A stretch of DNA of 64,000 nucleotides, from contig NZ_KB907308.1 in NCBI RefSeq assembly GCF_000381925.1, positions 1,550,001 to 1,614,000 of the forward strand. Direction: 5' to 3'. Position numbers and translations under genes: made by a program. Position 1 is the stretch's first letter, and each line of letters opens with the position of its first letter. Positions 55,589-64,000 of the stretch are shown here, piece by piece. A model generated the notes under the pieces. It was given only the letters and a program-made list of their open reading frames with translations. It did not search any database and was not told where the DNA came from. Source of the stretch: Nocardia sp. BMG111209. GTDB taxonomy: Bacteria; Actinomycetota; Actinomycetes; Mycobacteriales; Mycobacteriaceae.

Positions 55589-56131
55589 TCACCGTAGTCG
55601 CAAAACCGCCAGCCGCCACCCCCGGCGTCCGCGCAGAATCCGCGCAGCGAGTGCGAACCGCCGGCCGCCGCGCTCGTAACTGCCGAACACCTCGGCGGCC
55701 CGCGGGCCGATCACCGCGACCTCGAGCGTCACCGGCACCGCCGGGCCGAGCCGCCGCTCGGCCGCACCGGTGCGTACCACCGTCGTCACCGCCGCGACCA
55801 CGGTCGGATCCGCCAGCGGCACCAGCTGCGCGACCGGTCGACGGCCGTCCACGGTCTCCAGCACGATCCGCACGGCCCGCTCGGCGAATCGCCGCACCGC
55901 ATCCACATCGACCTCGGCACTCGCCGGAGTCCGGCCGGTCGATACCGCCGGGGCGGCTCGCAAGTCGGCCCGGGTGGGGCACTGCCGCGCCGGAGACACG
56001 CCGAACGGCGGGAAAACGCGGGAGATATCGGAGACACGGGAAGATTCGGGCACGCCGGATTCGGATCTCTCCAAGGGCGGTTCGAAGGCCGGTGCGGGCA
56101 ACAGCGCGCGGGACGTCTGCCGATCGGACAT
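55589..56131 (-). CDS. Rv3235-family protein
   Basis: The 180-residue protein has a variable Pro/Arg-rich N-terminus (about 1-70) and a conserved C-terminal region containing VRRFAERAVRIVLETVDGRR and YERGGRRFALAARI. This matches the actinobacterial Rv3235 family, commonly found next to secA. Function is unknown. ATG at 56131 with GAGGGGG upstream. 218 bases separate it from secA. Confidence 0.8.
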   Translation of the reverse strand: MSDRQTSRALLPAPAFEPPLERSESGVPESSRVSDISRVFPPFGVSPARQCPTRADLRAAPAVSTGRTPASAEVDVDAVRRFAERAVRIVLETVDGRRPVAQLVPLADPTVVAAVTTVVRTGAAERRLGPAVPVTLEVAVIGPRAAEVFGSYERGGRRFALAARILRGRRGWRLAVLRLR

Positions 56132-56285
56132 CCACCACCCCCTCGGTGTCGACTCCCCTTGCGACGAACGGGCCCAGCTTGCCACTCGATCACGAAATGC
56201 CACAACTTCCCCGGAGGTCGGCGGACGGAGGCTTCGTGAGGCACCACAATGGACAGCGGTATCCGGCACGAAGGAGCCCGGCACG

Positions 56286-57671
56286 GTGATCACGAGGCTG
56301 ACGCCGCAGGACGCGGCGTGCTATCGGCTCGAATCGAGTCACAACCCGATGCACGTCGGGTCGCTGGCGATCGTGGGCGACCCCGACGACCCGGCGGGCT
56401 CACCGCTGGACTACGGCGGCCTGACCGACCTGGTCGCCGCCCGGCTGCCGCTGGTTCCCCGCTACCGCCATCGGGTCCGGGAGGTCCCGTTCGCGCTGGG
56501 CCGGCCCGTCTGGGTGGACGACGTCCGCTTCGACCTGGGCTTCCATCTGCGCCGCGTGTCGCTGTCCGGTCCCGGCGCCGACGATCGGCTGTTCGAGCTG
56601 GTCGCGCGGCTGACCTCGCGGCCGCTGGACCACACCCGGCCGCTGTGGGAGATGTATCTGATCGAGGGCCTGTCCGGCGGCCGCCGCGCGGTGCTCACCA
56701 AAACCCATTCGGCGCTGGTCGACGGCCGGGGCGCGGTCGAGATCGGGCAGGTCCTGTTCGACAGCGGCCCGGCGCCGCGCGCGCTCGCCGACGACAGCTG
56801 GGCGGCGGCCCGGGAACCCGGTGAGGCGCAACTACTGGCCGCGTCGCTGGTCGAACTCGCCGGTCAGCCCAGTAGCGCGCTGGAACTGCTGTGGCAGGCC
56901 GGTTCGGACGCGTCACCGCTGGTCGGCGCCGCGGGCCGGGCGGTGGAGAAGATGGTCTCGGCGGTGCGCGGCGGCGGCGCCGTACCCGGCAGTCCGTTCA
57001 ACACGCCGACGTCTCAGCACCGGCGCTTCGACGTGGTGCGTACCGACCTGGACGACTACCGCGCGATCGGCCGCAATGCCGGCTGCTCCCTCGACGACGC
57101 CATCCTGGCGGTGGTGACCGGCGCGCTGCGGATCTTCCTGCAGGCCCGCGGCCGGGTGCTGGTCGAATCGGAGGTGCTGCGGGCGGTCGTCCCCGCGGCG
57201 CTGTGCGAGCGGCCGCGACCGGCCGAATCCATCCTGGTCGACCTGCCGGTCGGCGAACCGAATCCGGTGATGCGGCTGTCGCACATCCGGCACGCCACCG
57301 CCGCGGGCACCCGCCGCCGGCTCGAGACGACACGCCGGAAGCTGGTCCAACTGCCGAATTTCGCCCCCGCCAGCCTGCACGCGCTCAGCGTCCGCTCGGC
57401 CAGTACGTTCGCCGACCACACGTTCAATCTGGTGATCACGAACGCGCCGGGCCCGGCCCAGCCCATGTATCTCGGCGGCGCGCGCATGCTGGAGATGTAT
57501 CCGGTGTCGCCGCTGCTGCGCAATCAGGCGTCGAATATCGGCGTCACCGCCTACGACGGTCAGGTGTTCTACGGACTCAATGCCGATCGTGATGCCATGG
57601 CCGATATCGGAGTACTGTCCGCGGCGATGCACGAATCCATGGAGGAGATGCTCGGTGCCTGCGCCCAGTGA
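56286..57671 (+). CDS. WS/DGAT-family acyltransferase, active-site His replaced
   Basis: The 461-residue protein has the typical wax ester synthase/diacylglycerol acyltransferase layout: start ITRLTPQDAACYRLES, RPLDHTRPLWEMYLIEGL, and the C-terminal NAPGPAQPMYLGGARM and VTAYDGQVFYGLNAD. The active-site motif HHxxxDG reads H141-S-A-L-V-D146-G, so the second, catalytic His is Ser. Gene order with secA and the desaturase genes matches tgs3 (Rv3234c) in M. tuberculosis. GTG at 56286 with AAGGAG 9 bases upstream. Triacylglycerol synthase activity is doubtful. Confidence 0.88.
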   Translation: MITRLTPQDAACYRLESSHNPMHVGSLAIVGDPDDPAGSPLDYGGLTDLVAARLPLVPRYRHRVREVPFALGRPVWVDDVRFDLGFHLRRVSLSGPGADDRLFELVARLTSRPLDHTRPLWEMYLIEGLSGGRRAVLTKTHSALVDGRGAVEIGQVLFDSGPAPRALADDSWAAAREPGEAQLLAASLVELAGQPSSALELLWQAGSDASPLVGAAGRAVEKMVSAVRGGGAVPGSPFNTPTSQHRRFDVVRTDLDDYRAIGRNAGCSLDDAILAVVTGALRIFLQARGRVLVESEVLRAVVPAALCERPRPAESILVDLPVGEPNPVMRLSHIRHATAAGTRRRLETTRRKLVQLPNFAPASLHALSVRSASTFADHTFNLVITNAPGPAQPMYLGGARMLEMYPVSPLLRNQASNIGVTAYDGQVFYGLNADRDAMADIGVLSAAMHESMEEMLGACAQ

Positions 57672-58245
57672 GGACAAGCGGTCCAACGGCGGCACACTGC
57701 GGGTGTACGTGCCCGCGACCGTCGCGATGCTGCGCGAGCTGGTGGCCGCGCGGGAGATCCGCGCGATCAACGACACCGCGTTCGCGGTCACGCCCGCGCT
57801 GCGGGAGGCGTACGCCTACGGCGACGACGAGGAGCTGGCCGAGGTCGCGATGAGCGAGGCGGCCCGCGCGTCGCTGCGCCTGCTCGCCCAGGAACTCGAG
57901 GATGCGACGGTCGCCGACGCCGGGCCCGGCGGGGACGGCGAGGGCCACTTCCACGCACCGGTCTACCGCCGCGCGGTGATCGCCGCCGATGTCACCGGCG
58001 CGATCTCCCGGCCCGATCTGGACGCGGGCGTCGTGCGGCTGTCCGCCGCGATCGGCTACGACCGGATCGCCTCCGTGCACGTCGACCTCGCCGAGGCCGA
58101 ACCCGAAGTGGCCAAGGCGGTCACCGTGATCGATGCCGCCGATCTGGGCAGCGAGGACGCCGAGTTCATCCTCGGCGACGCCGAGGATCACCAACTGGCC
58201 TGGTACGCCACCCAGGAACTGCCGTTCCTGCTCGAACTGCTCTGA
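57655..58245 (+). CDS. Rv3231c-like conserved protein (DUF6912-type)
   Basis: The 196-residue protein begins near TLRVYVPATVAMLRELV and contains FAVTPALREAYAYGDDEELA and YRRAVIAADV, like mycobacterial Rv3231c, which lies in the same position before the reductase gene. It is soluble and of unknown function. GTG at 57655 has a strong GGAGGAG 7 bases upstream and overlaps the acyltransferase end by 17 bases, indicating coupling. Confidence 0.82.
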   Translation: MPAPSEDKRSNGGTLRVYVPATVAMLRELVAAREIRAINDTAFAVTPALREAYAYGDDEELAEVAMSEAARASLRLLAQELEDATVADAGPGGDGEGHFHAPVYRRAVIAADVTGAISRPDLDAGVVRLSAAIGYDRIASVHVDLAEAEPEVAKAVTVIDAADLGSEDAEFILGDAEDHQLAWYATQELPFLLELL

Positions 58246-58310
58246 GCCGGCGGCCGTCCGCGACGGCGATTCTCCCGGTGGCGGCCACGTGATCCAGCTC
58301 CCGCCGCGCG

Positions 58311-58331
58311 GTAACCTACGTTCCCGTAACC
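58311..58331 (+). promoter_or_regulatory. GTAACC direct repeat upstream of the desaturase reductase gene
   Basis: GTAACC occurs at 58311-58316 and 58326-58331, separated by TACG plus 5 bases, a 15-bp period. The same arrangement precedes the second desaturase gene at 61171-61191. TAACCT at 58327-58332 could be a -10 box. A shared regulator for the two fatty-acid desaturation transcripts is inferred. Confidence 0.65.
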
Positions 58332-58374
58332 TGGTTTTGGAAGTCGCCCGTCGGGCACATCGCCTCCAGAGGAA

Positions 58375-59538
58375 ATGAGCAGCAGCAGAATGGTCCTGAA
58401 ATCGGTACACGGTCTCCGGGAATGGCTGGAAGCCCCGGTCGCCGAGGCGAAGACGGCCGGTCGTACCCGGCTGAACGCGCTGCGCGGCGCGGCTGCCCGG
58501 ATCACCACACCGCTGCTGCCCGACGACTATCTGCACCTGGTCAACCCGCTGTGGTCGGCCCGCGAACTGCGCGGCCGGATCGTCGAGGTGCGCCGGGAGA
58601 CCGCCGACGCGGTCACGCTGGTGATCAAACCGGGCTGGGGCTTCGATTTCACCTTCACCCCCGGTCAGTACATCGGTATCGGGGTGCTGATCGACGGCCG
58701 CTGGCACTGGCGGTCGTATTCGCTGACCTGCCCGCCGAACTGGACCGATCCGGACAATCGCGGTAAGCGGCGCATCTCCATCGCGGTGAAGGCGATGCCC
58801 GAGGGTTTCCTGTCCAGCCACCTGGTCAGCGGCGTGCCGGTGGGCACGATCGTGCGCCTGGCCGCGCCGCAGGGCGGTTTCGTGCTGCCCGAGCCGCCGC
58901 CGGCGAGGGCGCTGTTCCTCACCGCGGGCAGCGGGATCACCCCGGTCATGGCGATGCTGCGCACGATGGATCGGCGGGCGAACATGTCCGACGTGATCCA
59001 CGTGCACTCCGCCCGGACCGCGGACGATGTCATGTTCCGCGCCGAACTGCAGGCGATGCACGACCGGCACCCGGATTTCACCTCGCATGTGCATCTCACC
59101 GGCGAGAACGGCAAATTCGCCCTGGACAGCCTCGACACGCTGTTCCCGGACTGGCGGGAGCGGCAGACCTGGGCCTGCGGCCCGTTGCCGATGCTCAACG
59201 ACATCGAGAACCATTGGGCCGCAGCCGGTCTGGCCGATCATCTGCATGTGGAGCGGTTCGAGATCCCACGCTCGTCGGTCGGCGAGGGCGGCACCGTGAC
59301 CTTCACCCGCACCGGCCGCAGCACCACCGTCGACGGCGCCACCAGCCTGCTGCAGGCCGGGGAGAGCGTCGGCGTGCAGATGCCGTTCGGCTGCCGCATG
59401 GGCATCTGCCAGACCTGTGTGGTGACGATCACCGACGGTCACGTGCGTGACCTGCGCAACGGCGCCGAGCACACCACCGGCGAGAAGGTGCAGACGTGTA
59501 TATCCGTGGCCGCCGGTGATTGCACCCTGGACGTATAG
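58375..59538 (+). CDS. Ferredoxin reductase-like electron donor for acyl-CoA desaturase (Rv3230c-type)
   Basis: The 387-residue protein has an N-terminal FAD domain ([10 protein letters not shown], flavin-binding RxYS), an NAD(P) domain ([16 protein letters not shown]) and a C-terminal 2Fe-2S ferredoxin domain with [12 protein letters not shown] and the fourth ligand in VQTCIS. In M. tuberculosis Rv3230c passes electrons from NADPH to DesA3 for oleate synthesis. It is followed by two desaturase genes. ATG at 58375 is close behind AGAGGA; the ATG at 58390 is an alternative. Confidence 0.93.
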   Translation: MSSSRMVLKSVHGLREWLEAPVAEAKTAGRTRLNALRGAAARITTPLLPDDYLHLVNPLWSARELRGRIVEVRRETADAVTLVIKPGWGFDFTFTPGQYIGIGVLIDGRWHWRSYSLTCPPNWTDPDNRGKRRISIAVKAMPEGFLSSHLVSGVPVGTIVRLAAPQGGFVLPEPPPARALFLTAGSGITPVMAMLRTMDRRANMSDVIHVHSARTADDVMFRAELQAMHDRHPDFTSHVHLTGENGKFALDSLDTLFPDWRERQTWACGPLPMLNDIENHWAAAGLADHLHVERFEIPRSSVGEGGTVTFTRTGRSTTVDGATSLLQAGESVGVQMPFGCRMGICQTCVVTITDGHVRDLRNGAEHTTGEKVQTCISVAAGDCTLDV

Positions 59539-59618
59539 GTATCCATTCACCGAGAACCGTTACTCTCGAGGCGGGCCCGACGGGATCCGCTCTCACCTTC
59601 GCACGGAAGGACCGGCCG

Positions 59619-61097
59619 GTGGCGATCACCGACATCAAGGCGTACGCCCATTTGACGGCGTCGGATATCGAGGCGCTCGGGAACGAACTCGATGCGCTGC
59701 GCCGTTCCGTGGAGCAGTCCCTGGGCGAGCGCGACGCGCGCTACATCCGGCGTACCATCCGCGCACAGCGGATGCTCGAAACAGCCGGGCGCGCAACCCT
59801 TTTCGCCGGACGGAAGCGCTGGGCATGGGTGGCCGGCACGGCCATGCTGTCGGTGGCGAAGATCATCGAGAACATGGAGCTCGGGCACAACATCAGCCAC
59901 GGGCAATGGGATTGGATGAACGATCCCGAGATCCACTCCACCACCTGGGAGTGGGATATGACCGGCACCTCCGGGCAGTGGAAGCGCGCGCACAACTACT
60001 CGCACCACACCTACACCAACATCGTGGGCATGGACGACGACGTGGGCTTCGGCATTCTCCGGATGACCCGCGACGAACAGTGGAAGCCGATCAATCTCGC
60101 CCAGCCGGCGGCGAATCTGGTCCTGGCGGCGCTGTTCGAATGGGGTATCGCGCTGCACGATCTCAAGATCGAGAAACAACAGGCCGAGGTACCGCGCTCG
60201 AATCTGCTTTCGGAGCCGAACAAACAATTCCTCCGCAAGGCCGGCCGTCAGGTGGCGAAGGATTTCGTCATCCATCCGGCCCTGACCGGACCGGCCTGGA
60301 AACAGACGCTGAAGGCCAACCTGACCGCGAACCTGATCCGGAACCTGTGGGCGTACGCGGTGATCTTCTGCGGCCATTTCCCCGACGGCGCCGAGAAATT
60401 CACCGAGGAGCAGTTCGCGGACGAGTCCCACGGCGAGTGGTATCTGCGGCAGATGCTGGGCAGCGCCAATTTCCGTGCGGGCGCGCCGATGGCGTTCATG
60501 AGCGGCAACCTCTGCTACCAGATCGAACATCACCTGTTCCCGGATCTGCCGAGCAACCGCTACGCCGAGGTGTCGGTCCGGGTGCGGGAGCTGTGCGACA
60601 AGTACGACCTGCCGTACACCACCGGCTCATTGGGCAAGCAGTATCTGCTCGCCTTCCGCACCATCCACAAGCTGGCGCTGCCCGACCGCTTCCTGCGCCG
60701 CACCGCCGACGACGCACCCGAGACCTCCTCGGAGCGCAAGTTCGCCGGGCTGACGCTGCCCACGCTGTCGGAGCGCACCGAATCCTGGGCGGAGCAGCAT
60801 TGGCCGGGCATCGATCCGGTGACCGGACGACGCCGCGGCCTGCGCTCGGCCATGACCGAGGCCCGGATCGCGCTGCGGGAGAAGGCCCGCCAGGAGAAAG
60901 CGGCGCTGCGCGAGGCCAAACAGGCCCTGCAGGAGAAGGCCAGGCAGGAGAAAGAGGCCTTGCGCGAGGCCGGACTGGCGCTGCAGGAAAAGGCGCGACG
61001 CGAGAAAATGACGCGGCGCCTGCGCCGGGCGCGGAGCGGGCAGCGGAGCATAGCGCTCGGCTCGGCAATTTTCCGGTACGCGGGTGGCAACGGTTAG
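59619..61097 (+). CDS. Membrane fatty-acyl desaturase with repeated helical tail
   Basis: The 492-residue protein is a di-iron membrane desaturase with three His boxes: GH90NISH94, H125NYSHH130 and QIEHH (His304, His305). Hydrophobic segments lie around 68-85 and 225-280. It is close to the DesA3-like protein at 61195 through about residue 400. It then carries a charged tail of three 18-residue repeats (EARIALREKARQEKAALR type) absent from that paralogue. GTG at 59619 with GGAAGGA upstream; the first codons VAITDIKAYAHL match the start of the paralogue. It lies 80 bases after the reductase gene and is likely co-transcribed. Confidence 0.9.
   Translation: MAITDIKAYAHLTASDIEALGNELDALRRSVEQSLGERDARYIRRTIRAQRMLETAGRATLFAGRKRWAWVAGTAMLSVAKIIENMELGHNISHGQWDWMNDPEIHSTTWEWDMTGTSGQWKRAHNYSHHTYTNIVGMDDDVGFGILRMTRDEQWKPINLAQPAANLVLAALFEWGIALHDLKIEKQQAEVPRSNLLSEPNKQFLRKAGRQVAKDFVIHPALTGPAWKQTLKANLTANLIRNLWAYAVIFCGHFPDGAEKFTEEQFADESHGEWYLRQMLGSANFRAGAPMAFMSGNLCYQIEHHLFPDLPSNRYAEVSVRVRELCDKYDLPYTTGSLGKQYLLAFRTIHKLALPDRFLRRTADDAPETSSERKFAGLTLPTLSERTESWAEQHWPGIDPVTGRRRGLRSAMTEARIALREKARQEKAALREAKQALQEKARQEKEALREAGLALQEKARREKMTRRLRRARSGQRSIALGSAIFRYAGGNG
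60858..61019 (+). repeat. Three 54-bp repeats coding an 18-residue helical unit
   Basis: Units at 60858-60911, 60912-60965 and 60966-61019 each encode EAxxALxEKARxEKxxxR. The Glu/Lys/Arg/Ala pattern predicts a long helix or coiled coil at the desaturase C-terminus. Confidence 0.88.
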
Positions 61098-61155
61098 GCA
61101 CACTTCGGTCACGATCACAATGCGGTATACGCCACAGCTGTGAATCGTTCCGGGG

Positions 61156-61191
61156 ACAACCTACGCCGCCGTAACCTACGGTAAGGTAACC
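61156..61191 (+). promoter_or_regulatory. Triple 15-bp-period repeat immediately before the second desaturase gene
   Basis: ACAACC (61156), GTAACC (61171) and GTAACC (61186) recur every 15 bases, the first two followed by TACG. The last copy ends 3 bases before the ATG at 61195. TAAGGT at 61182-61187 is placed like a -10 box for a transcript beginning at the ATG itself. Confidence 0.65.
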
Positions 61192-61194
61192 CGC

Positions 61195-62454
61195 ATGGCG
61201 ATATCGGATGTCAAGGAATACGCCCACCTCACCCCGGAGGATGTGGAAGCGATCGGCGCGGAGCTCGATGCGATCCGCCGCGAGATCGAATCCTCCCGGG
61301 GCGAGAAGGACGCCACCTACATCCGCAACGTGATCCGTGTGCAGCGCGGGCTGGAGATCTCCGGCCGCGCGGTCCTGTTCGCGAGTATCTTCCCGCCGGC
61401 CTGGCTGGCCGGGGTGGCCCTGCTGGGTACGGCCAAGATCATCGAGAACATGGAGATCGGCCACAATGTGATGCACGGCCAGTGGGACTGGATGAACGAT
61501 CCGGAAGTCCATTCCGCCAACTGGGAATGGGACAACGCCGGCCCGTCCGAGCACTGGAAGATCACCCACAACTACCTGCACCACAAGTACACCAACGTGC
61601 TGGGCATGGACGACGACATCGGCTACGGCCTGCTACGCGTCACCCGCGACCAGCGCTGGTCCCCCTTCTATCTGGGCCAGCCGCTGTACAACCTGTTGCT
61701 GCAGACCTTCTTCGAATACGGCGTCGCCATCCAGCATCTGGAACTGGGCAAGATCGCGAAGAAGAAATGGGCGAAGGACAGCCCGGAGCGCAAGCAGTTC
61801 GAACGCGATCGCACCCTGGTCCTGAAGAAGATCGGCCGGCAGGTCACCAAGGATTACCTGGTGTTCCCGTTGCTGACCGGCCCGTTCTTCCTGTCCACCC
61901 TCACCGCCAACATCGCGGCCAACATCGTGCGCAACCTGTGGACCAACGCGGTGATCTTCTGCGGCCACTTCCCGGACGGCGCCGAGAAGTTCACGAAGTT
62001 CGACTGCGACAACGAGTCCCGCGGCGAGTGGTATCTGCGGCAGATGCTGGGCAGCGCCAACATCTCCGGCGGCTGGCTCATGCATTTCATGACCGGCAAT
62101 CTGTCCCATCAGATCGAGCACCACATCTTCCCGGATCTGCCGAGCAACCGGTACCGCGATATCGCGGTGCGGGTGCGGGCACTGTGCGAGAAGTACGACC
62201 TGCCGTACACCACCGGCTCGCTGCCGGTGCAGTACGCCAAGGCGTGGCGGACCATCATGAAGCTGTCGCTGCCGAACAAGTACCTGCGCCGCGGCACCGA
62301 CGACGCCCCGGAGACCAAGTCGGAGCGCGCCTTCGGCGGCCTGTCGATCGTCGACCCGGCCACCGGACGCCGGCGTGGGCTGCGCACCGCATTGCGGGAG
62401 CGTCGCCGGCGCAGCAGCGACGCCCGGGTCCCGGTCGCCGCGAGCGTGGGCTGA
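61195..62454 (+). CDS. DesA3-like stearoyl-CoA delta-9 desaturase
   Basis: The 419-residue membrane di-iron desaturase has His boxes GH90NVMH94, H125NYLHH130 and QIEHH (His309, His310), with hydrophobic stretches about 60-80 and 215-260. Family members convert stearoyl-CoA to oleoyl-CoA using electrons from an Rv3230c-type reductase, which is encoded just upstream. There is no ribosome binding site before ATG 61195; the repeat element reaches almost to the ATG, so a leaderless message is likely. It has its own promoter element despite following another desaturase gene by 97 bases. Confidence 0.93.
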   Translation: MAISDVKEYAHLTPEDVEAIGAELDAIRREIESSRGEKDATYIRNVIRVQRGLEISGRAVLFASIFPPAWLAGVALLGTAKIIENMEIGHNVMHGQWDWMNDPEVHSANWEWDNAGPSEHWKITHNYLHHKYTNVLGMDDDIGYGLLRVTRDQRWSPFYLGQPLYNLLLQTFFEYGVAIQHLELGKIAKKKWAKDSPERKQFERDRTLVLKKIGRQVTKDYLVFPLLTGPFFLSTLTANIAANIVRNLWTNAVIFCGHFPDGAEKFTKFDCDNESRGEWYLRQMLGSANISGGWLMHFMTGNLSHQIEHHIFPDLPSNRYRDIAVRVRALCEKYDLPYTTGSLPVQYAKAWRTIMKLSLPNKYLRRGTDDAPETKSERAFGGLSIVDPATGRRRGLRTALRERRRRSSDARVPVAASVG

Positions 62455-62532
62455 CCGGTGGTTCCGCCGTGATCGGCGGCGGATTCTCACCTATCCGACA
62501 AGCGGGAACGTCATTCTGCTTCACTGGTAGCC

Positions 62533-63168
62533 GTGTCTGCTGAAGGTTCGGAATTCTACGAGGTGATTCGCCGTCGGCGCGATGTGCGCGCCGAGTACAC
62601 CGGCGAGGTCGTGGACGATGTCACACTGCTGCGAATCCTCGACGCCGCGCATCGCGCACCCAGCGTCGGTAATTCGCAGCCCTGGGACTTCGTCGTCGTG
62701 CGCAAGCCGGACACGTTGCGGCAGTTCGCAACTCACGTCGCGGCCAAACGCCTCGAATTCCGGGACTCGCTGCCGCCGGAGCGGGCGAGCACCTTCGAGC
62801 CGATCAAGATCGAGGGCATCACCGAGAGCGGCACCGGCATCGTGGTCACCCACGACGACGGGCGCGGCGGACAGCACATCCTGGGCCGGGCCACCGTGCC
62901 CGAAACCGGCCTGTACTCGACCATTCTCGCGATTCAGAACCTCTGGCTCGCCGCCACCGCCGAGGGCGTGGGCGTGGGCTGGGTCAGCTTCTACGACACC
63001 CCCTTCCTCACCGAGCTGATCGCGCTGCCGCCGGGTGTGCGCCCGGTCGCGTGGTTGTGTGTGGGCCCGGTGGACGAATTCCAGCAGGTGCCGGATCTGG
63101 AACGATTCGGCTGGCGCGATCGGCGCGACCTGGCGGATGCGGTGCACTGGGAGAACTACCGGCACTGA
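62533..63168 (+). CDS. bluB: BluB-like flavin-destructase / nitroreductase-family protein
   Basis: The 211-residue protein has the BluB pattern: FYEVIRRRRDVRAEYTGE, LDAAHRAPSVGNSQPWDFVV (FMN binding) and AATAEGVGVGWVSFYD. BluB cleaves FMNH2 to 5,6-dimethylbenzimidazole, the lower ligand of cobalamin. No other cobalamin gene or riboswitch is seen here, so a general nitroreductase role is the alternative. GTG at 62533 has no strong ribosome binding site. Confidence 0.85.
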   Translation: MSAEGSEFYEVIRRRRDVRAEYTGEVVDDVTLLRILDAAHRAPSVGNSQPWDFVVVRKPDTLRQFATHVAAKRLEFRDSLPPERASTFEPIKIEGITESGTGIVVTHDDGRGGQHILGRATVPETGLYSTILAIQNLWLAATAEGVGVGWVSFYDTPFLTELIALPPGVRPVAWLCVGPVDEFQQVPDLERFGWRDRRDLADAVHWENYRH

Positions 63169-63176
63169 CGAAGTGC

Positions 63177-63202
63177 GGGGCCCGGTTCGACCACCGGGCC
63201 CC
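63177..63202. terminator. Convergent hairpin between bluB and hpf
   Basis: GGGGCCCGGT (63177-63186) and ACCGGGCCCC (63193-63202) form a perfect 10-bp stem with a 6-base loop, 8 bases after the bluB stop and 10 bases beyond the hpf stop. Confidence 0.85.
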
Positions 63203-63212
63203 GGCCGGCCTT

Positions 63213-63953
63213 CTACGCGAGCCGGATCAATCCGTAGTCGAACGCGTGACGACGATAGACCACCGACGGTCGGTCGGTTTCCTTGTCCTGGAAGAGGAAG
63301 AAGTCGTGCCCGACGAGCTCCATCTGATAGAGGGCGTCGTCGACGGACATCGGACTCGCCGGATGCACCTTGGTCCGGACGATATGCCCGGGCCCGGCGC
63401 TGTCCTCCGCGAGCGAGTCGATCGACCCGGGCTCAGCGGAATATGACGATCCCTGGGGGTGGACGGCGATCGTGTCGTCGATCAGATCGGCCGTGGCCTC
63501 GGCGACCGAGACGGGCGTCTTCTCCCCGTAGTGCACTCGCCTGCGGTCCTTGGTGCGGCGCAATCGGCTCTCCAGCTTCTGGGCGGCCAGTTCGAGGGCC
63601 GCGTAGAAACTGTCGGCGCAGGCCTCGGCCCGGGCGACCGGGCCCCGGCCACGCGCGGTGATCTCCACCCGCTGGCAGCTCTTGCGCTGGCGGCGATTGC
63701 GTTCATGGAAGAGTTCGACGTCGAACAGATAGATCGACGAGTCGAAGCGTTCGAGTCGCGCGAGCTTGTCCGCGACATGGACTCGATAATGGTCCGGAAC
63801 CTCGACGTTGCGGCCCTTCACCACGACGTCCGCGCGTGGTGTGCGAGGCGGTTCGGCTGTCGGATGCCCCGCGCCGTCGAACGCGGTGGAATCCATCGCG
63901 TCGATACGAACCGAAGGGTCTGCTTCTTTCAATGAAGGACGTGAAGTCGTCAC
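63213..63953 (-). CDS. hpf: Long-form ribosome hibernation-promoting factor (HPF/RaiA family)
   Basis: The 246-residue protein has an N-terminal HPF/YfiA domain (about 40-145: DVVVKGRNVEVPDHYRVHVA, ARLERFDSSIYLFDVEL). A linker and the C-terminal dimerisation domain follow (about 185-246: SPMSVDDALYQMELVGHDFF, and the ending AFDYGLIRLA). It dimerises 70S ribosomes in stationary phase. GTG at 63953 with GGGAGG 5 bases upstream. In mycobacteria the homologue Rv3241c is adjacent to secA1. Confidence 0.93.
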   Translation of the reverse strand: MTTSRPSLKEADPSVRIDAMDSTAFDGAGHPTAEPPRTPRADVVVKGRNVEVPDHYRVHVADKLARLERFDSSIYLFDVELFHERNRRQRKSCQRVEITARGRGPVARAEACADSFYAALELAAQKLESRLRRTKDRRRVHYGEKTPVSVAEATADLIDDTIAVHPQGSSYSAEPGSIDSLAEDSAGPGHIVRTKVHPASPMSVDDALYQMELVGHDFFLFQDKETDRPSVVYRRHAFDYGLIRLA

Positions 63954-64000
63954 GCGTACCTCCCGGATCTGGCCGCACTGTCTGATCTCGTGCGGCGGGA

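Noticed and set aside
62455-62532. Cobalamin riboswitch upstream of bluB
   Set aside because: The gap is only 78 bases and shows no B12-box-like sequence.

Overview
The window is high-GC actinobacterial DNA. It suggests a mycolic-acid-containing relative of Mycobacterium, most likely Nocardia: it carries PE, PPE, Esx and Ecc proteins, a WhiB protein, a DesA3-type desaturase with its reductase, and a WS/DGAT acyltransferase beside secA. Genus is inferred from gene content only; no rRNA or tRNA gene is present.

Region 1 (1-16936, all minus strand) is a near-complete type VII secretion (ESX) core. In transcription order it reads eccA, eccB, eccC, PE, PPE, two Esx proteins, espG, an EspI-like MinD ATPase, eccD, mycP, eccE (cut by the left edge). 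The order is that of mycobacterial ESX-3 with an EspI-like ATPase added. EccC is one chain with three ATPase domains.

Region 2 (17020-41734) holds accessory proteins. They are long secreted-type proteins with helical N-termini, Ser/Gly-rich linkers and Met-rich hydrophobic segments; two NlpC/P60 hydrolases; a lytic transglycosylase; EspH-like and YbaB-like small proteins; and two paralogues sharing a C-terminal T7SS-associated region. A decayed patch lies inside it (27501-29305): an egtD-like methyltransferase with an internal deletion and fragments of two ATP-grasp genes pointing towards each other's start, next to an apparently intact MFS exporter.

Region 3 (40835-48577, minus strand) is a type IV secretion/conjugation-like operon: TcpC-like protein, a small membrane protein, TcpE-like protein, VirB4-like ATPase, a large polytopic membrane protein, and cell-wall-associated proteins. 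No relaxase or dedicated coupling protein is visible. T7SS plus T4SS genes recall the dual-system conjugative plasmids of mycobacteria (pRAW type), but here the locus abuts chromosomal housekeeping genes.

A 16-bp palindrome (consensus TTCCCA-N4-TGGGAA) occurs upstream of eccA, PE, the NlpC operon, the divergent gene at 20058, the operon starting at 25382, the operon starting at 37547 and the tcpC operon. I infer that one regulator ties the T7SS, accessory and T4SS operons together. This is the most striking signal in the window.

Region 4 (48659-63953) looks like core chromosome: a PAS-like protein, a ROK protein and WhiB regulator, a MerR regulator, secA, an Rv3235-like protein, a WS/DGAT acyltransferase, an Rv3231c-like protein, the desaturase reductase, two tandem acyl desaturases, BluB-like flavin enzyme and long-form hibernation factor. 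The reductase and the second desaturase share a 15-bp-period GTAACC repeat in their promoters. The last 47 bases (63954-64000) hold only the upstream region of hpf.
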